A DNA stretch of 64,000 bases from Promethearchaeota archaeon (lineage in GTDB: Archaea; Asgardarchaeota; Lokiarchaeia; Sigyniarchaeales; SOKP01): positions 1 through 64,000 of the forward strand of contig JAHPZE010000001.1 in the NCBI GenBank assembly GCA_019058365.1, in the 5' to 3' direction. The position numbers and the translations under genes were made by a program. Position 1 is the stretch's first letter; each line of letters opens with the position of its first letter. The notes under the pieces are model-generated. The model saw only the letters and a program-made list of their open reading frames with translations. It did no database searches and was not told the origin of the DNA. This document shows, in pieces, positions 1 through 9,096 of this stretch.

Positions 1-149
1 TAAAAAGTCAATGTTCAATAGGATTTAGAGATCTACTTCCTTTGGTACTGTTTATATTTTATAAAAATCAGACTAAAGTTAATTTAAATACTGGTTAAAA
101 CTAAATTAACTTAAAAAATAGGTTAAAATTACACAAGAAAGTGATTTGA

Positions 150-1235
150 TTGAAAAAGAAAACTAATATTGTTTTGATGATTGTGGCTGCGTGTATAGTT
201 ACTGGAGGGACGGCATTTGGAGTTGTAATAGCTACTACATGGGGAGAATATGAATATGCAGATTCTTACTACTATAAACCCGGAGCTCCTTTGCCAATAG
301 AGAAATTAAATCTAATCTGTGATATCGGAAAAATAAATGTTAAATATAATACTACACCAACTGACTATTATGTGCAAGTTGATTTAGATATTAAAATTGT
401 AGGTGGTTTTGTTGAGGGTAAAATATTTTCAGATTTTTTTTATCCTATTGAATGGATAAATATTAGTACTCCAATATCATTCGAACTTGATGCGAAGGCC
501 AATCCAGTGTTCATTTTTGGACTTTCACACCGAATTACATTAAATGTTACTCTTAGAACTGATGTAGTTTATGATATAAATGCATTTAGTAGTACAGGAG
601 CGATAGATATGAATGTGCCAGATAATATAATTATTAATAATACTTCTTTAGGTACATCTACGGGATCATTAGTACTAAACTCTGCGAAAAATGCAACTTT
701 TCAAGGAACTCTAGGAGTAAGTACTAGTACGGGATCAATTAAAATTTATGCTCGACAAGCCAATTTTACTCATGGCTTAACTGCCTACACATCAACAGGG
801 TCTCTTATTTTAAACTTTTCGCAATGCATTATTGGTGATAAATTAATAGGAACTGCATCAACTGGTTCAATAACAGTTAAAAGTTATAACATGAGATACG
901 TGAAAGATTGTAATTGGAATATTCATACAAATACGGGAAGTATTGATATCGAAATTTTACAATATATAGAAATGAATGCAAGCATTACAGGAACAATAGG
1001 GGCATCTACGGGGAGTATTGATATAGTGTACGATGATTCTTTAAGTAGTGTAGGAGCAGAATTTACATGTTCTGTGAGCACAGGCTCTATCTCATACAAT
1101 TCCTTAGGTTCCGGAGGAATGAGTAAGGCGAGCGGAGTTATATCTTCTAATGATTATCATGATGCAATTAATAAGTATACCTTTGGGGTTTCTACATCAA
1201 CTGGTAGTATAGAAGTACTAGGCCAAAGTTTATAA
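150..1235 (+). CDS. Membrane-anchored STGS-repeat protein (DUF4097-like putative adhesin)
   Basis: The 361-residue product begins with a positively charged stretch and a hydrophobic segment at about residues 6-29, which is a signal anchor or signal peptide. The rest should lie outside the cell. From about residue 150 it carries nine copies of an S-T-G-[SA]-[ILV] motif spaced roughly 18-40 residues apart, the hallmark of DUF4097/DUF4098-type beta-helical proteins often called putative adhesins. The start is a TTG; no ATG lies near it in frame. The gene stands alone and an oligo-T run follows the stop. The family assignment comes from the repeat pattern alone, and the function (surface structure or adhesion) is inferred. 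Confidence 0.7.
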   Translation: MKKKTNIVLMIVAACIVTGGTAFGVVIATTWGEYEYADSYYYKPGAPLPIEKLNLICDIGKINVKYNTTPTDYYVQVDLDIKIVGGFVEGKIFSDFFYPIEWINISTPISFELDAKANPVFIFGLSHRITLNVTLRTDVVYDINAFSSTGAIDMNVPDNIIINNTSLGTSTGSLVLNSAKNATFQGTLGVSTSTGSIKIYARQANFTHGLTAYTSTGSLILNFSQCIIGDKLIGTASTGSITVKSYNMRYVKDCNWNIHTNTGSIDIEILQYIEMNASITGTIGASTGSIDIVYDDSLSSVGAEFTCSVSTGSISYNSLGSGGMSKASGVISSNDYHDAINKYTFGVSTSTGSIEVLGQSL

Positions 1236-1249
1236 CCTTAAAATCTTCA

Positions 1250-1262
1250 TTTTTATTTTTTT
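1250..1262 (+). terminator. Oligo-T archaeal terminator
   Basis: A T-run broken by one A starts about 15 bases after the stop of the STGS-repeat gene. Archaeal RNA polymerase commonly terminates at such U-runs without a hairpin. This is inferred from base composition only. Confidence 0.35.
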
Positions 1263-1451
1263 CTACTAATCCTTATATTTAATCAGATTATTATTAAAAA
1301 AGGATAATCTCTCTCTTGGGTCAATCTCTAGTGTTGAATAACGCAAATAAAGGGTTGTTGAATAAATAAAAACTTTTAAAATATTCCAAATATAATTAAT
1401 TATCTTTTAATTAAAGATGTTAGAAAATATAAAAAAAAAGTGGTTTTAAAA

Positions 1452-1880
1452 ATGGTTAGTGATGACTTACTTAAAAAGTTAAAAGATATGAGAGATGGGA
1501 CTGGTGAAAGAAATCCTTCTGATGCTCTTTTGTTGTGTGAAGCCTTTAAACAACTTGCTGTTGAAAATGAAGATATAAAAGAAGAAGTAGAAGATATGGA
1601 TCTAACTCTTGTTCAATTTGTATGGACTGATGTTGGTTATAAATATTGGGTAAAATTTGGAGAAGGGCAAGTAGAGTATGCTGAAGGTGAAGCTGAAGAC
1701 CCAAGTGTTACCATGAAAGCAACAAGTGCTACTTGGGCGGGTATGGGTTCTGGTGAGATTGATGCTACTAGTGCTTATATGAGTGGAGACTTGCAGATTG
1801 AAGGCAATCTTCAAGATGCAATAGCATATGGAGAAATTAATGGAATGGTTGGAGATGTTTTAAAAGAACTTGGAGAGTAA
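1452..1880 (+). CDS. SCP2 sterol-binding domain protein
   Basis: Small acidic protein of about 142 residues with the layout of an SCP2 lipid-binding domain. It has an N-terminal helix, then the strand pattern V-x-F-x-W-T-D-V and a V-x-F-x2-G-x2-E segment. The late part holds the typical Y-M-S-G-D-L-x-I-E-G-(N/D)-L motif near residues 114-125. SCP2 domains bind sterols, fatty acids or CoA esters in a hydrophobic cleft. I chose the ATG at 1452 over the in-frame GTG at 1440, because the latter adds only four residues and lies directly after a poly-A run. The gene stands alone, so its ligand cannot be predicted. Confidence 0.75.
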   Translation: MVSDDLLKKLKDMRDGTGERNPSDALLLCEAFKQLAVENEDIKEEVEDMDLTLVQFVWTDVGYKYWVKFGEGQVEYAEGEAEDPSVTMKATSATWAGMGSGEIDATSAYMSGDLQIEGNLQDAIAYGEINGMVGDVLKELGE

Positions 1881-2036
1881 TAATCTTTTAAATAAAAAAC
1901 TATAATCTAAACATTAAACTATAAATTTTTTATTAATTTTTCTATTTTTAAATCTAAATAATAGCAATAGATGAATATCGGAAATTTAGAATTGTTATTA
2001 AATTAGGAAATGCTAAATAGAAGAATAAAATTATTT

Positions 2037-3287
2037 TTAAGGAAATATTCCTCTAAGTTCAATCGCTCTAGCAATCCTACTGACGGCAATAATGTAAGCA
2101 GCTGTACGAAGAGAGATTTTTCTTTCTTTCGAAAGCATATATACTTCTTCAAAAGCCCTTAAAATTATCTTTTTTAATTCCTTGTTAATTCTATCTAATT
2201 CCCAGAAATAAGCTCTGATATCCTGAACATATTCAAAATAAGAAACACAAACACCACCAGCATTAGCAAGAATGTCTGGTAATACACGAATCCCTTTTTC
2301 AAACAGAATTCTATCTGCTTCAGGGGTAACGGGGCCATTAGCTCCTTCCAATATAATTTTACATTTGATATTATCAGCATTTTTATATGTTATTTGATTT
2401 TCAAGAGCAGCTGGAATCAAAATATCGCATTCTAAAGCAAGTAATTCTTCATTTGTAATTAATTTATATCTCTTATCTTTATAATCTTTTAAATACTTTC
2501 CTTGTTGAGTCCATTCTAGTAATTTGTTAATTTCCAATCCTTCAGAAAAATATAGAGCACCAGATATGTCCGAAATAGCCATTACTTTGCATCCTTCATT
2601 ATATAATAATCCAGCAATGGTTCCCCCTACATTACCAGAGCCTTGGATTACTATATTTTGTGATTTCAAGTCTATACTTAATTTTTCACATAGAGCTTCT
2701 AATACGAAAAATAATCCCATTCCCGTAGCAGGTTCTCTACCAACAGAACCTCCTATTTCAATAGGTTTACCAGTAACAACTCCCGGTATAGACCTTCCCT
2801 TATTCATTGAGTAGGTATCCATAATCCAAGCCATAACTTGAGCATTAGTATTAACATCTGGAGCGGGGATGTCAATATCAGGGCCAATTATATTAATTAT
2901 TTCAGAAGTATACCTCCTCGTAAGGCGTTCTAATTCATTTTTAGATAATTTTCTTGGGTCTACACAAACACCTCCTTTAGCACCTCCCAATGGTAAACCT
3001 AAAAGGCTACATTTCCAAGTCATCCATGTAGCTAATGCCTTAACTTCATCTAAATTGACTTCTGGAGAATATCTTATACCCCCTTTTCCAGGACCTCTAA
3101 CAGTACTATGATGAACTCTATACCCTTCGAAAATTTCAATAGATCCATCATCCATTCTTACAGGGATAGTAACTATTAAGGCTCTCTCAACTCTTTTAAG
3201 ATATTTTGCTAAATTAAGATCTAATCCTATTTTTTCGGCAGCAATATCGATTTGCTTTTTTGCTATTTCAAATGGAGTCAATGCCAT
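2037..3287 (-). CDS. gdhA: Glutamate dehydrogenase (Glu/Leu/Phe/Val dehydrogenase family)
   Basis: The 416-residue length is normal for hexameric archaeal GDH, which interconverts glutamate with 2-oxoglutarate and ammonia using NAD(P). The N-terminal half has the substrate-binding G-K-G-G-I-R-Y motif near residue 71 and the catalytic lysine motif P-L-G-G-A-K-G-G near residue 100. The C-terminal half has a Rossmann G-S-G-N-V-G-G motif near residue 217. The chain ends in the usual family helices (S-R-I-A-R-A-I). It is a single gene. The convergent relationship with the SCP2 gene suggests independent regulation. Cofactor preference cannot be read from the sequence with confidence. Confidence 0.95.
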   Translation of the reverse strand: MALTPFEIAKKQIDIAAEKIGLDLNLAKYLKRVERALIVTIPVRMDDGSIEIFEGYRVHHSTVRGPGKGGIRYSPEVNLDEVKALATWMTWKCSLLGLPLGGAKGGVCVDPRKLSKNELERLTRRYTSEIINIIGPDIDIPAPDVNTNAQVMAWIMDTYSMNKGRSIPGVVTGKPIEIGGSVGREPATGMGLFFVLEALCEKLSIDLKSQNIVIQGSGNVGGTIAGLLYNEGCKVMAISDISGALYFSEGLEINKLLEWTQQGKYLKDYKDKRYKLITNEELLALECDILIPAALENQITYKNADNIKCKIILEGANGPVTPEADRILFEKGIRVLPDILANAGGVCVSYFEYVQDIRAYFWELDRINKELKKIILRAFEEVYMLSKERKISLRTAAYIIAVSRIARAIELRGIFP

Positions 3288-3389
3288 AATTATTTACCTT
3301 TTTAAAATTCTATTTTTAAGTTAGATTTGAATATGATATATAATTTGTATTATTATTTTTTAACATTTAAAAAATTTCTAAAAAGATTG

Positions 3390-4427
3390 TTATAAATTAA
3401 CAAGACAATACTGAACAAATTTCAATGCATCGTTTGCACATCCCCCCGAATCTAATCCTCCTAATTGATCTAATACTTTCTGAGGAATTAGATTGTCTGC
3501 TAACCACAAATCCTTTAAACTCATTAGAGCTTCTAATCCTTTAATCTGAATTATACGATTTTGACCTAAATCGAGAGTTTCCAACTTAGATAGCGTTTCA
3601 AGACCTTTAATTTCTCCAATATTATTCTCTGAAAGAAAGAGATTTTCTAATCCATTTAAAGAATATAATCCTTTTATCTGGGTTATATTGTTTTGCTTTA
3701 AATTTAGAATTCTTAAAGCTTTACAATTGTCTAATCCTCCAATTTTTGAAATTTGGTTAGTGTTAAGCCATAGTGTCTCCATGTTTTCCAAAGTATTTAG
3801 ACCACGGATATCTTGAATTAAATTATTATTTAAATAAAGAGATTTGAGACTCTTTAGGTTCTCCAACCCTTCAATACTCTTAATCTGATTTCCAGCAAGA
3901 TTTAATACTTCAAGTTTCTCTAACTTTTCAAAATTTTTGATTTTTTCCACTTTATTTCCCGCAATCCATACTACTTCAAGATTTGTTAAAGTTTCCAAAC
4001 CTTTGATTTCTGTTATGTCATTCCAAGAAAGATCAAGCCTTTTTAATGAGGTTAAATTATCTAAACCTTTTAACTCTGCTATCTGATTTCCCCTTAAATA
4101 TAATTCTTCTAAATTTCTTAAATTATCTAAACCTTTTATCTCTGTTAACTGGTTACTTATAAGATGTAGAATTTTGAGGTTTTCTAAATTCTCTAATCCT
4201 TTTATTTCAACTATTTTATTATTCCCTAAATTTAAGACTTCTAACTCAGTTAAGTTATCTAACCCTCTAATTACCGTAATTTCATTTGAGCTTAATTCTA
4301 AATTCTTTAAATCTTTTAGTTTTGATAATCCTTGTATTTCATTAATATCCTTTATTTCTAAAAGAACTAAATCAAGAAATCCATTTTTAACTTCAAATCT
4401 AGTACCCGCTACTTCAACAAACTTCAT
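3390..4427 (-). CDS. SDS22-like leucine-rich repeat protein
   Basis: The 345-residue protein is built almost entirely of about thirteen 22-residue repeats with the consensus L-x-x-L-x-L-x-x-N-x-I-x-x-I-x-G-L-x-x-L. This is the short SDS22/internalin type of leucine-rich repeat that forms a curved protein-binding solenoid. There is no signal peptide or membrane segment, so it is probably cytosolic. The last 35 residues (after about residue 310) break the repeat pattern and probably cap the solenoid; they contain two cysteines. Such LRR proteins are common in Asgard archaea, but the partner is unknown. The repeats also show at the DNA level as diverged tandem units. Confidence 0.9.
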   Translation of the reverse strand: MKFVEVAGTRFEVKNGFLDLVLLEIKDINEIQGLSKLKDLKNLELSSNEITVIRGLDNLTELEVLNLGNNKIVEIKGLENLENLKILHLISNQLTEIKGLDNLRNLEELYLRGNQIAELKGLDNLTSLKRLDLSWNDITEIKGLETLTNLEVVWIAGNKVEKIKNFEKLEKLEVLNLAGNQIKSIEGLENLKSLKSLYLNNNLIQDIRGLNTLENMETLWLNTNQISKIGGLDNCKALRILNLKQNNITQIKGLYSLNGLENLFLSENNIGEIKGLETLSKLETLDLGQNRIIQIKGLEALMSLKDLWLADNLIPQKVLDQLGGLDSGGCANDALKFVQYCLVNL

Positions 4428-4610
4428 ATATTTTCCCTTATTTAACTTTCTAAATTTACGAAGTTATACTAAATCCGTATAAATAATTATATAAGACTTA
4501 TTATTTATTCATTTTTTTTACGATAGACCTATTATAAATTTAACTAATATTTATCCAGTATCTAATTCATAATAAGAATTTTTTAAAAATTTATTAAAGT
4601 AATTTATAGT

Positions 4611-4763
4611 ATGAAAGCAGTAGTATGCAAAGATTGTGGATATTCCTTCGAAATTAAGGAATCTGGGAAATATTTTTGTCCTAATTGCTCCAAAGAAGTG
4701 ATGTTTATTAAGTTTGAAGCTTTTTGTGGTGCTAAGCCTAATGAACTTTATGAAATAAATTAA
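4611..4763 (+). CDS. Mini zinc-ribbon protein (first of a pair)
   Basis: This 50-codon gene encodes one treble-clef or rubredoxin-like zinc ribbon: C-x2-C near residues 6-9 and C-x2-C near residues 23-26, separated by a short beta hairpin. It ends with a G-A-K-P-N-E-L motif. The next gene, 26 bases downstream, encodes a paralog of exactly the same length with about half the residues identical. Both precede an AlaX gene and may be cotranscribed with it. Conservation between the two copies (both CxxC pairs, the A-K-P-x-E tail) argues they are real genes. The function is unknown; nucleic-acid or protein binding is possible. Confidence 0.7.
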   Translation: MKAVVCKDCGYSFEIKESGKYFCPNCSKEVMFIKFEAFCGAKPNELYEIN

Positions 4764-4789
4764 ATACTAAATTAAATTTTCTTTATTAT

Positions 4790-4942
4790 ATGTTTTACGC
4801 TGTTTGTAAAGAATGTGGATTTCATTTTGAAAATAAGGAACCAGGATATTACCATTGCCCTCAATGTAATAAAAAGGTTAAATTTTTAAAATTAGAATTA
4901 TTTGATGGCGCAAAACCTTCTGAAATTCATGAAAAGGATTAA
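4790..4942 (+). CDS. Mini zinc-ribbon protein (second of a pair)
   Basis: Fifty residues, a tandem paralog of the preceding gene. It has C-x2-C near residues 6-9, an aromatic-rich hairpin, C-x2-C at residues 23-26 and the shared G-A-K-P-S-E-I tail. The copies differ at roughly half of the positions, so the duplication is old and both copies appear to have been kept under selection. It lies 31 bases upstream of the AlaX start on the same strand, so an operon is likely. No homologous domain name beyond zinc ribbon can be justified. Confidence 0.7.
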   Translation: MFYAVCKECGFHFENKEPGYYHCPQCNKKVKFLKLELFDGAKPSEIHEKD

Positions 4943-4973
4943 AGTTATAAGGTAAAGTATTCTTTTTCTTTTT

Positions 4974-5681
4974 ATGGCTAGATCACTCTATATGGATGAT
5001 TCTTACCTTAAAAGCTGGAATGCAAAAGTTCTAAATGTCACAGATGATAAATATATCGTTCTTGATAATACTGCCTTTTATCCTAAAGGAGGTGGTCAAC
5101 CATGGGACGAAGGCTTTATTATAAAAGATAATCAAAAATTTAAAGTAGTTTACGTTGGAAAGTTCTCAGGAAAAATAAGTCATGAAGTAGATAAACCAGG
5201 GTTGAAGGAGGGTTATGCTGTTAGTTGTGAACTTGATTGGAAACGACGATATACATTTATGCGATACCATACCGCTTCGCATCTAATTAGTAATATCCTC
5301 TATAAAAGAGCTGATGCCAAAATTACGGGAAATCAAATCGAATTAGATAAAACAAGAATGGATTTCTCAATGCTAGATTATTCTCCTGAAAAATTGCGAG
5401 ATTTTGTGGAGGAGGCAAATAATATCATTGAGAAGGATTTACCAGTTACTATTGATTACATGACTAAAGATGAAGTTTTAGGAAAACCAGAATTAGCACG
5501 CTTAGCTGTAGGATTACCCAAGAATATTAAGGAATTTCGTATTGTTAGAATAGGAGATATCGACGAGCAAGTAGATGGTGGTACTCATGTCAATCATCTA
5601 AAAGAAATTGGTAAAATCGAAGTGACTAAGACCGTTAATAAAGGAAAAAGTAATAGAAGAATGTATTTTATTTTAACATAA
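4974..5681 (+). CDS. alaX: Alanyl-tRNA editing protein AlaX (medium type)
   Basis: The 235-residue protein matches AlaX-M in length: an N-terminal AlaRS glycine-rich-type barrel with the F-Y-P-K-G-G-G-Q-P motif near residue 36, then the editing domain. The zinc and catalytic motif is H-T-A-S-H near residue 100, and the C-terminal motif is D-G-G-T-H-V near residue 202. AlaX hydrolyses mischarged Ser-tRNA(Ala) or Gly-tRNA(Ala) in trans. The residue before GGTH is Asp, where AlaRS has a zinc-binding Cys. I cannot tell whether this is normal for the subfamily. A second, longer AlaX with CCGGTH lies at 29.3 kb. The small zinc-ribbon genes lie directly upstream. Confidence 0.88.
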   Translation: MARSLYMDDSYLKSWNAKVLNVTDDKYIVLDNTAFYPKGGGQPWDEGFIIKDNQKFKVVYVGKFSGKISHEVDKPGLKEGYAVSCELDWKRRYTFMRYHTASHLISNILYKRADAKITGNQIELDKTRMDFSMLDYSPEKLRDFVEEANNIIEKDLPVTIDYMTKDEVLGKPELARLAVGLPKNIKEFRIVRIGDIDEQVDGGTHVNHLKEIGKIEVTKTVNKGKSNRRMYFILT

Positions 5682-5720
5682 AATAAGGATGCTAAATTAA
5701 CTGAAATATAATAATTTTTG

Positions 5721-6671
5721 TTAAATATTGAATCCATCGTCAAATTCTTCCCATTCATCAGCCGCATAGTCAAATCTCTTCTTTTCCTCTTCTTTCTTTT
5801 CTCTCTTTAACTCACGACGCTCTTTAAGTTTCATTTTATCATATCTTTTAGTGTAAATCTGTTCATATTTTTCTCTTAACGCCTCAACATCCTCAACATG
5901 ACCTATCTTATTTTCCAACCCATCCTCAAAAAAATAGTTCCTTTTAAACTTTTTTGCAGGAATACCAGCATAAACGTATCCTCTTTCTAAAACCTGTCCT
6001 ACCGTAGTTACAGAATTAGCAGCTAAAATACAATTATGTTCAATATGGGTACCTGGCATAATTATGGCATGTGAACCTATTCTAACATCATCTCCGATAA
6101 TTGTTTTCCTAATTATTAAGAGATTACCTATAATTACAGCAGATTGAACAATTGCTCCTTGTCCAATAACTACATCTCTACCAAAATCGATGAACTCAGT
6201 ATCCACCCAACCCTCAAATAAGGAATTCGAAATTTTGGTTTTCACTCCAAACATTTTAAAACAAACATTATCTAAAAATCCAGGGAAAGGAAATCTGTGA
6301 GCAAGCCAAGTTGGCCACCTTTTTATAGTATTCCGAAGACTCCAATATCTATAATCTCGATCTTCAGGAATTCGTAAAAAAACTCCCTCTCGAGGTTTAT
6401 GGATTACATTAACAATAATTAATAAGATTTTAGCAAAAATTATGGAGGAAAAAACAAGTGTAACATACATCAGAAAAGCCAAAAGTGGAAGAAATGTATA
6501 AAAATGGATTGGTCTAATTGGATTCCATAAAAAACGCCAATAAATCCAAAATTCTAAGAGTATTGGAATTACACTTGCCCAAATAAGCAAGATATAAAAA
6601 ATCAAATATCGTTTTTTTACAAGAACCGATGCCGTGAAAGGACCAACTCGCATTGTATTAGGTACACTCAT
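5721..6671 (-). CDS. Hexapeptide-repeat membrane protein, module C (NRPS-terminal-domain-like)
   Basis: This 316-residue protein begins with hydrophobic segments at about 21-42 and 57-87, then an H-K-P-R-E-G-V-F motif and a Y-R-Y-W-x-L-R motif. A left-handed beta-helix stretch follows (repeated I/V-G-x4 hexapeptides, including V-I-G-Q-G-A-I-V near residues 167-174). It closes with Y-A-G-I-P-A-K-K and a charged tail rich in K/E. The same layout recurs at 17.6-18.4 kb. The ATG overlaps the stop of the upstream A-B gene by four bases, so the two are translationally coupled. The modules resemble the transmembrane/acetyltransferase-like tandem domains at the C-terminus of Pls/PosA peptide synthetases. 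That link is from memory and needs a profile search. Confidence 0.6.
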   Translation of the reverse strand: MSVPNTMRVGPFTASVLVKKRYLIFYILLIWASVIPILLEFWIYWRFLWNPIRPIHFYTFLPLLAFLMYVTLVFSSIIFAKILLIIVNVIHKPREGVFLRIPEDRDYRYWSLRNTIKRWPTWLAHRFPFPGFLDNVCFKMFGVKTKISNSLFEGWVDTEFIDFGRDVVIGQGAIVQSAVIIGNLLIIRKTIIGDDVRIGSHAIIMPGTHIEHNCILAANSVTTVGQVLERGYVYAGIPAKKFKRNYFFEDGLENKIGHVEDVEALREKYEQIYTKRYDKMKLKERRELKREKKEEEKKRFDYAADEWEEFDDGFNI

Positions 6672-8554
6672 TTCTCGCGCTCATCTTTTTTTATTTTAAC
6701 TAACTTTTTTTTATCTTCATCAATATTAACTTCATACGACATTTCAAATTTTTTTGCTTCAGCTACTTGACGTTTTATTATTATATCTCTTCTTTCTTCA
6801 GCATACTTATTCTCTTTCAATTTCCTCGCGGGGATTCCTAAATAAATCCAAGCGGGCTTTAAAGCTTGATCAAAGGTAGTTGAACTTATCGCCCCAATAA
6901 TAGATTCTTTTCCTATTATTGTTCCCGGAGAAATTGTAGTATGTCCTCCGACCATAACATAATCATCAAAAAACACTTTTTTAATTAGTAAGTATTTTCC
7001 GACGACCATTGAAGACATAATAGTCGCTCCTTGCCCGATCATTACTTTACGACCAAATTTAATAAAATCAGAATCACACCAAGCATCAGCTAAATGACTT
7101 GAAAAATCCATGTTAACTCCTAATTGTTTAAAAGCAAAAACATCTGTCCATGGAAATGGAGAATTTCGAAAAAGCCATAATGCAATTTTCTTTAATTCAG
7201 TTCTCAGCATCCAAAATTCAAAATTAGTATCTCTTTTCTCTGCTTTAAACACACCCTCCTTGGGTTTATGAATTAAATTTATTATAATCAAAAATAGTTT
7301 AGTAAAAAGAAGACATCCTGCAATAAAGATATATATTAGTCCAAACAAAGCAAACGGGAAGAAAAAGAAAAATGCCCATTGAAAGTTTGATGAAACTTGA
7401 GCTCTAGAATACCAATACCAAATTATGGTTACAATTAACCCCGAAAGCCAAAAAATAGGTAAATATACAATTAAAAACTTAATATTTACCCTACTTATTG
7501 CGGAACTTGTAGTGAAATCAATCGCTAAATCATCTGGTGATAAGTTATCAGTTATTATTTTATCTTCTTGGAGATCCCCCAGAATTTGGTCTCTATCAAG
7601 ACTTTCGGCCTCATTTTTCGGATAACGCTTCTTCTTTTTTATTTCTTTTAACAATTTTTCATCTTTATACCCTTCAATATTCTCATTCATCTCCAAATCT
7701 TTTGGGGTGACATCAAGATATTTTATAATTTTTTTTCTAAAGATTTTTCTCATAGGAAGTCCAAAATAGTAATTATTCTCTTTGATCTCACTATGTTTTG
7801 GGGTTGAAGCTAATGGTAATAGAAAAGCATTATCATATATCTCTGATCCTGGACCAATTCCACACATTGAAGCTAAAGTAACATTATTACCAACATTAAT
7901 TTTAAAATAAGAGATGTTTCCAAAGATTCCTTGAATTAGGTGACTAGCTAAAGTAGAATTTACACCAATATAACAGTTCTCTCCGATGTTAATAAATTTA
8001 TCATTTCCTACAGATTCCTCCAACGTTGTTCCTTTACCAATATTGTTTGACCCAACAAAATTAAAAAACCAATTAGATAACCATGGAAACATACCTTTTG
8101 TAAATGTATTTTTTCCATATTTTATCATAAAACTTCTTATATGATAGTAATTTGCTGTCCTACTTCTAATATTTCTTGGAATGATACCTGATTTTGATGG
8201 TGAAGTTTTTTCTGTAATTCCCCAAATAAACCATGTTGTTAATCCAATCAGAATTAAATGGAGTAAATAACAGCCAATTATGACTAATGGCATAATTATT
8301 AACGTTATTAGAGAACTTAAATTAGTAAAAAGAGATAAAAAACCAATATTTTGTAAAAAGAATATTCGAAAAGGGAAGAAAAAATATAGCCAAAATACAA
8401 ATCCTGGTATAACCCATGAAATATAATAGATAATAGCGAAAATAATAATATATAAATGAAATTGAAGACTTACTTCTTCTTTTATAACTTCATCATTAGG
8501 TTCACAGGAATCAGATGGTTTAATTTTTTTTATTTCTTCACTCATTTTTACCAT
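6668..8554 (-). CDS. Two-module hexapeptide-repeat membrane protein, modules A+B
   Basis: The 628 residues hold two related units. Unit A (about 25-300) has three or four membrane helices, an S-P-S-K-S-G-I-I-P-R motif and a beta-helix with I-G-x-G-T-T-L-E-E. Unit B (about 345-600) begins with D-F-T-T-S-A-I-S-R, has two or three helices, H-K-P-K-E-G-V-F, an E-F-W-x-L-R motif and a second beta-helix ending in Y-L-G-I-P-A-R-K. Separate proteins at 19.3-20.2 kb (A) and 18.4-19.3 kb (B) match the two halves, so this is a true fusion. It is followed by a module C gene with a four-base overlap. The likely activity is transfer of an acyl or aminoacyl group at the membrane; the substrate is unknown. 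An ATG at 8545 is an alternative start. Confidence 0.6.
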   Translation of the reverse strand: MVKMSEEIKKIKPSDSCEPNDEVIKEEVSLQFHLYIIIFAIIYYISWVIPGFVFWLYFFFPFRIFFLQNIGFLSLFTNLSSLITLIIMPLVIIGCYLLHLILIGLTTWFIWGITEKTSPSKSGIIPRNIRSRTANYYHIRSFMIKYGKNTFTKGMFPWLSNWFFNFVGSNNIGKGTTLEESVGNDKFINIGENCYIGVNSTLASHLIQGIFGNISYFKINVGNNVTLASMCGIGPGSEIYDNAFLLPLASTPKHSEIKENNYYFGLPMRKIFRKKIIKYLDVTPKDLEMNENIEGYKDEKLLKEIKKKKRYPKNEAESLDRDQILGDLQEDKIITDNLSPDDLAIDFTTSSAISRVNIKFLIVYLPIFWLSGLIVTIIWYWYSRAQVSSNFQWAFFFFFPFALFGLIYIFIAGCLLFTKLFLIIINLIHKPKEGVFKAEKRDTNFEFWMLRTELKKIALWLFRNSPFPWTDVFAFKQLGVNMDFSSHLADAWCDSDFIKFGRKVMIGQGATIMSSMVVGKYLLIKKVFFDDYVMVGGHTTISPGTIIGKESIIGAISSTTFDQALKPAWIYLGIPARKLKENKYAEERRDIIIKRQVAEAKKFEMSYEVNIDEDKKKLVKIKKDEREK

Positions 8555-8655
8555 TGATTCTTATTACGAGGTATATATTTCGGTAATTTTTTCTTCATTA
8601 AAAAACAATTAATACTTATTATACTTTAATAGATATTTTTTTTTCTTTTAAAGTT

Positions 8656-9081
8656 ATGAGTCGTAGGCAAAAAGAAAAAACAACCATGTCAAATGATTGC
8701 GAAAATTGTGGAAAGTGTTGTATAGAGACAGAGATGATTCTTTCCGAATATGATATTGATTTGATAATAAGAAAATCTCAAGATCATGTAATAAAGCAAG
8801 ATTTTTGCTTTAAAAACAAGGATGAACATCATCAACTAAAAAATATTAAAGGACATTGTGTTTTTTTTGACTATCCATCAAAATTTTGTACGATTTATGA
8901 ATACCGTCCTCAAGGTTGCAGATTTTATCCATTAATTTTTGATATAAATGAATTAAAATGTAAACTTGATGAAGATTGCCCTAGAAATAATCTTTTCTAT
9001 CAAAATAAACAGGTTTTGAAAGTAAAGTGTGATCACTTAAAGAGATTTTTAAAGGAACAATTGAAAATAACTATAATTTAA
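8656..9081 (+). CDS. YkgJ-family cysteine-cluster protein
   Basis: The 141-residue protein carries C-x2-C-x2-C-C near residues 16-22 and further cysteines in C-V-F-F-D-x6-C-x-I-Y-E-x-R-P-x-x-C-R-x-Y-P. This is the pattern of the YkgJ/UPF0153 family of putative zinc- or iron-chelating proteins (PF03692). ATG 8656 gives the longest form, while ATG 8686 lies just before the cysteine cluster and is an alternative. The gene is on the opposite strand to, and sits between, two A+B membrane-protein genes. The family's biochemical role is not established; metal cluster binding is inferred from the cysteines. Confidence 0.85.
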   Translation: MSRRQKEKTTMSNDCENCGKCCIETEMILSEYDIDLIIRKSQDHVIKQDFCFKNKDEHHQLKNIKGHCVFFDYPSKFCTIYEYRPQGCRFYPLIFDINELKCKLDEDCPRNNLFYQNKQVLKVKCDHLKRFLKEQLKITII

Positions 9082-9096
9082 AATATTAATGTTTTT

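Noticed and set aside
3390..4427. Regular repeated DNA that could look like a CRISPR or satellite array
   Set aside because: The units are about 66 bases, diverged, and translate to 22-residue leucine-rich repeats in one open frame; there are no identical repeats with unique spacers.
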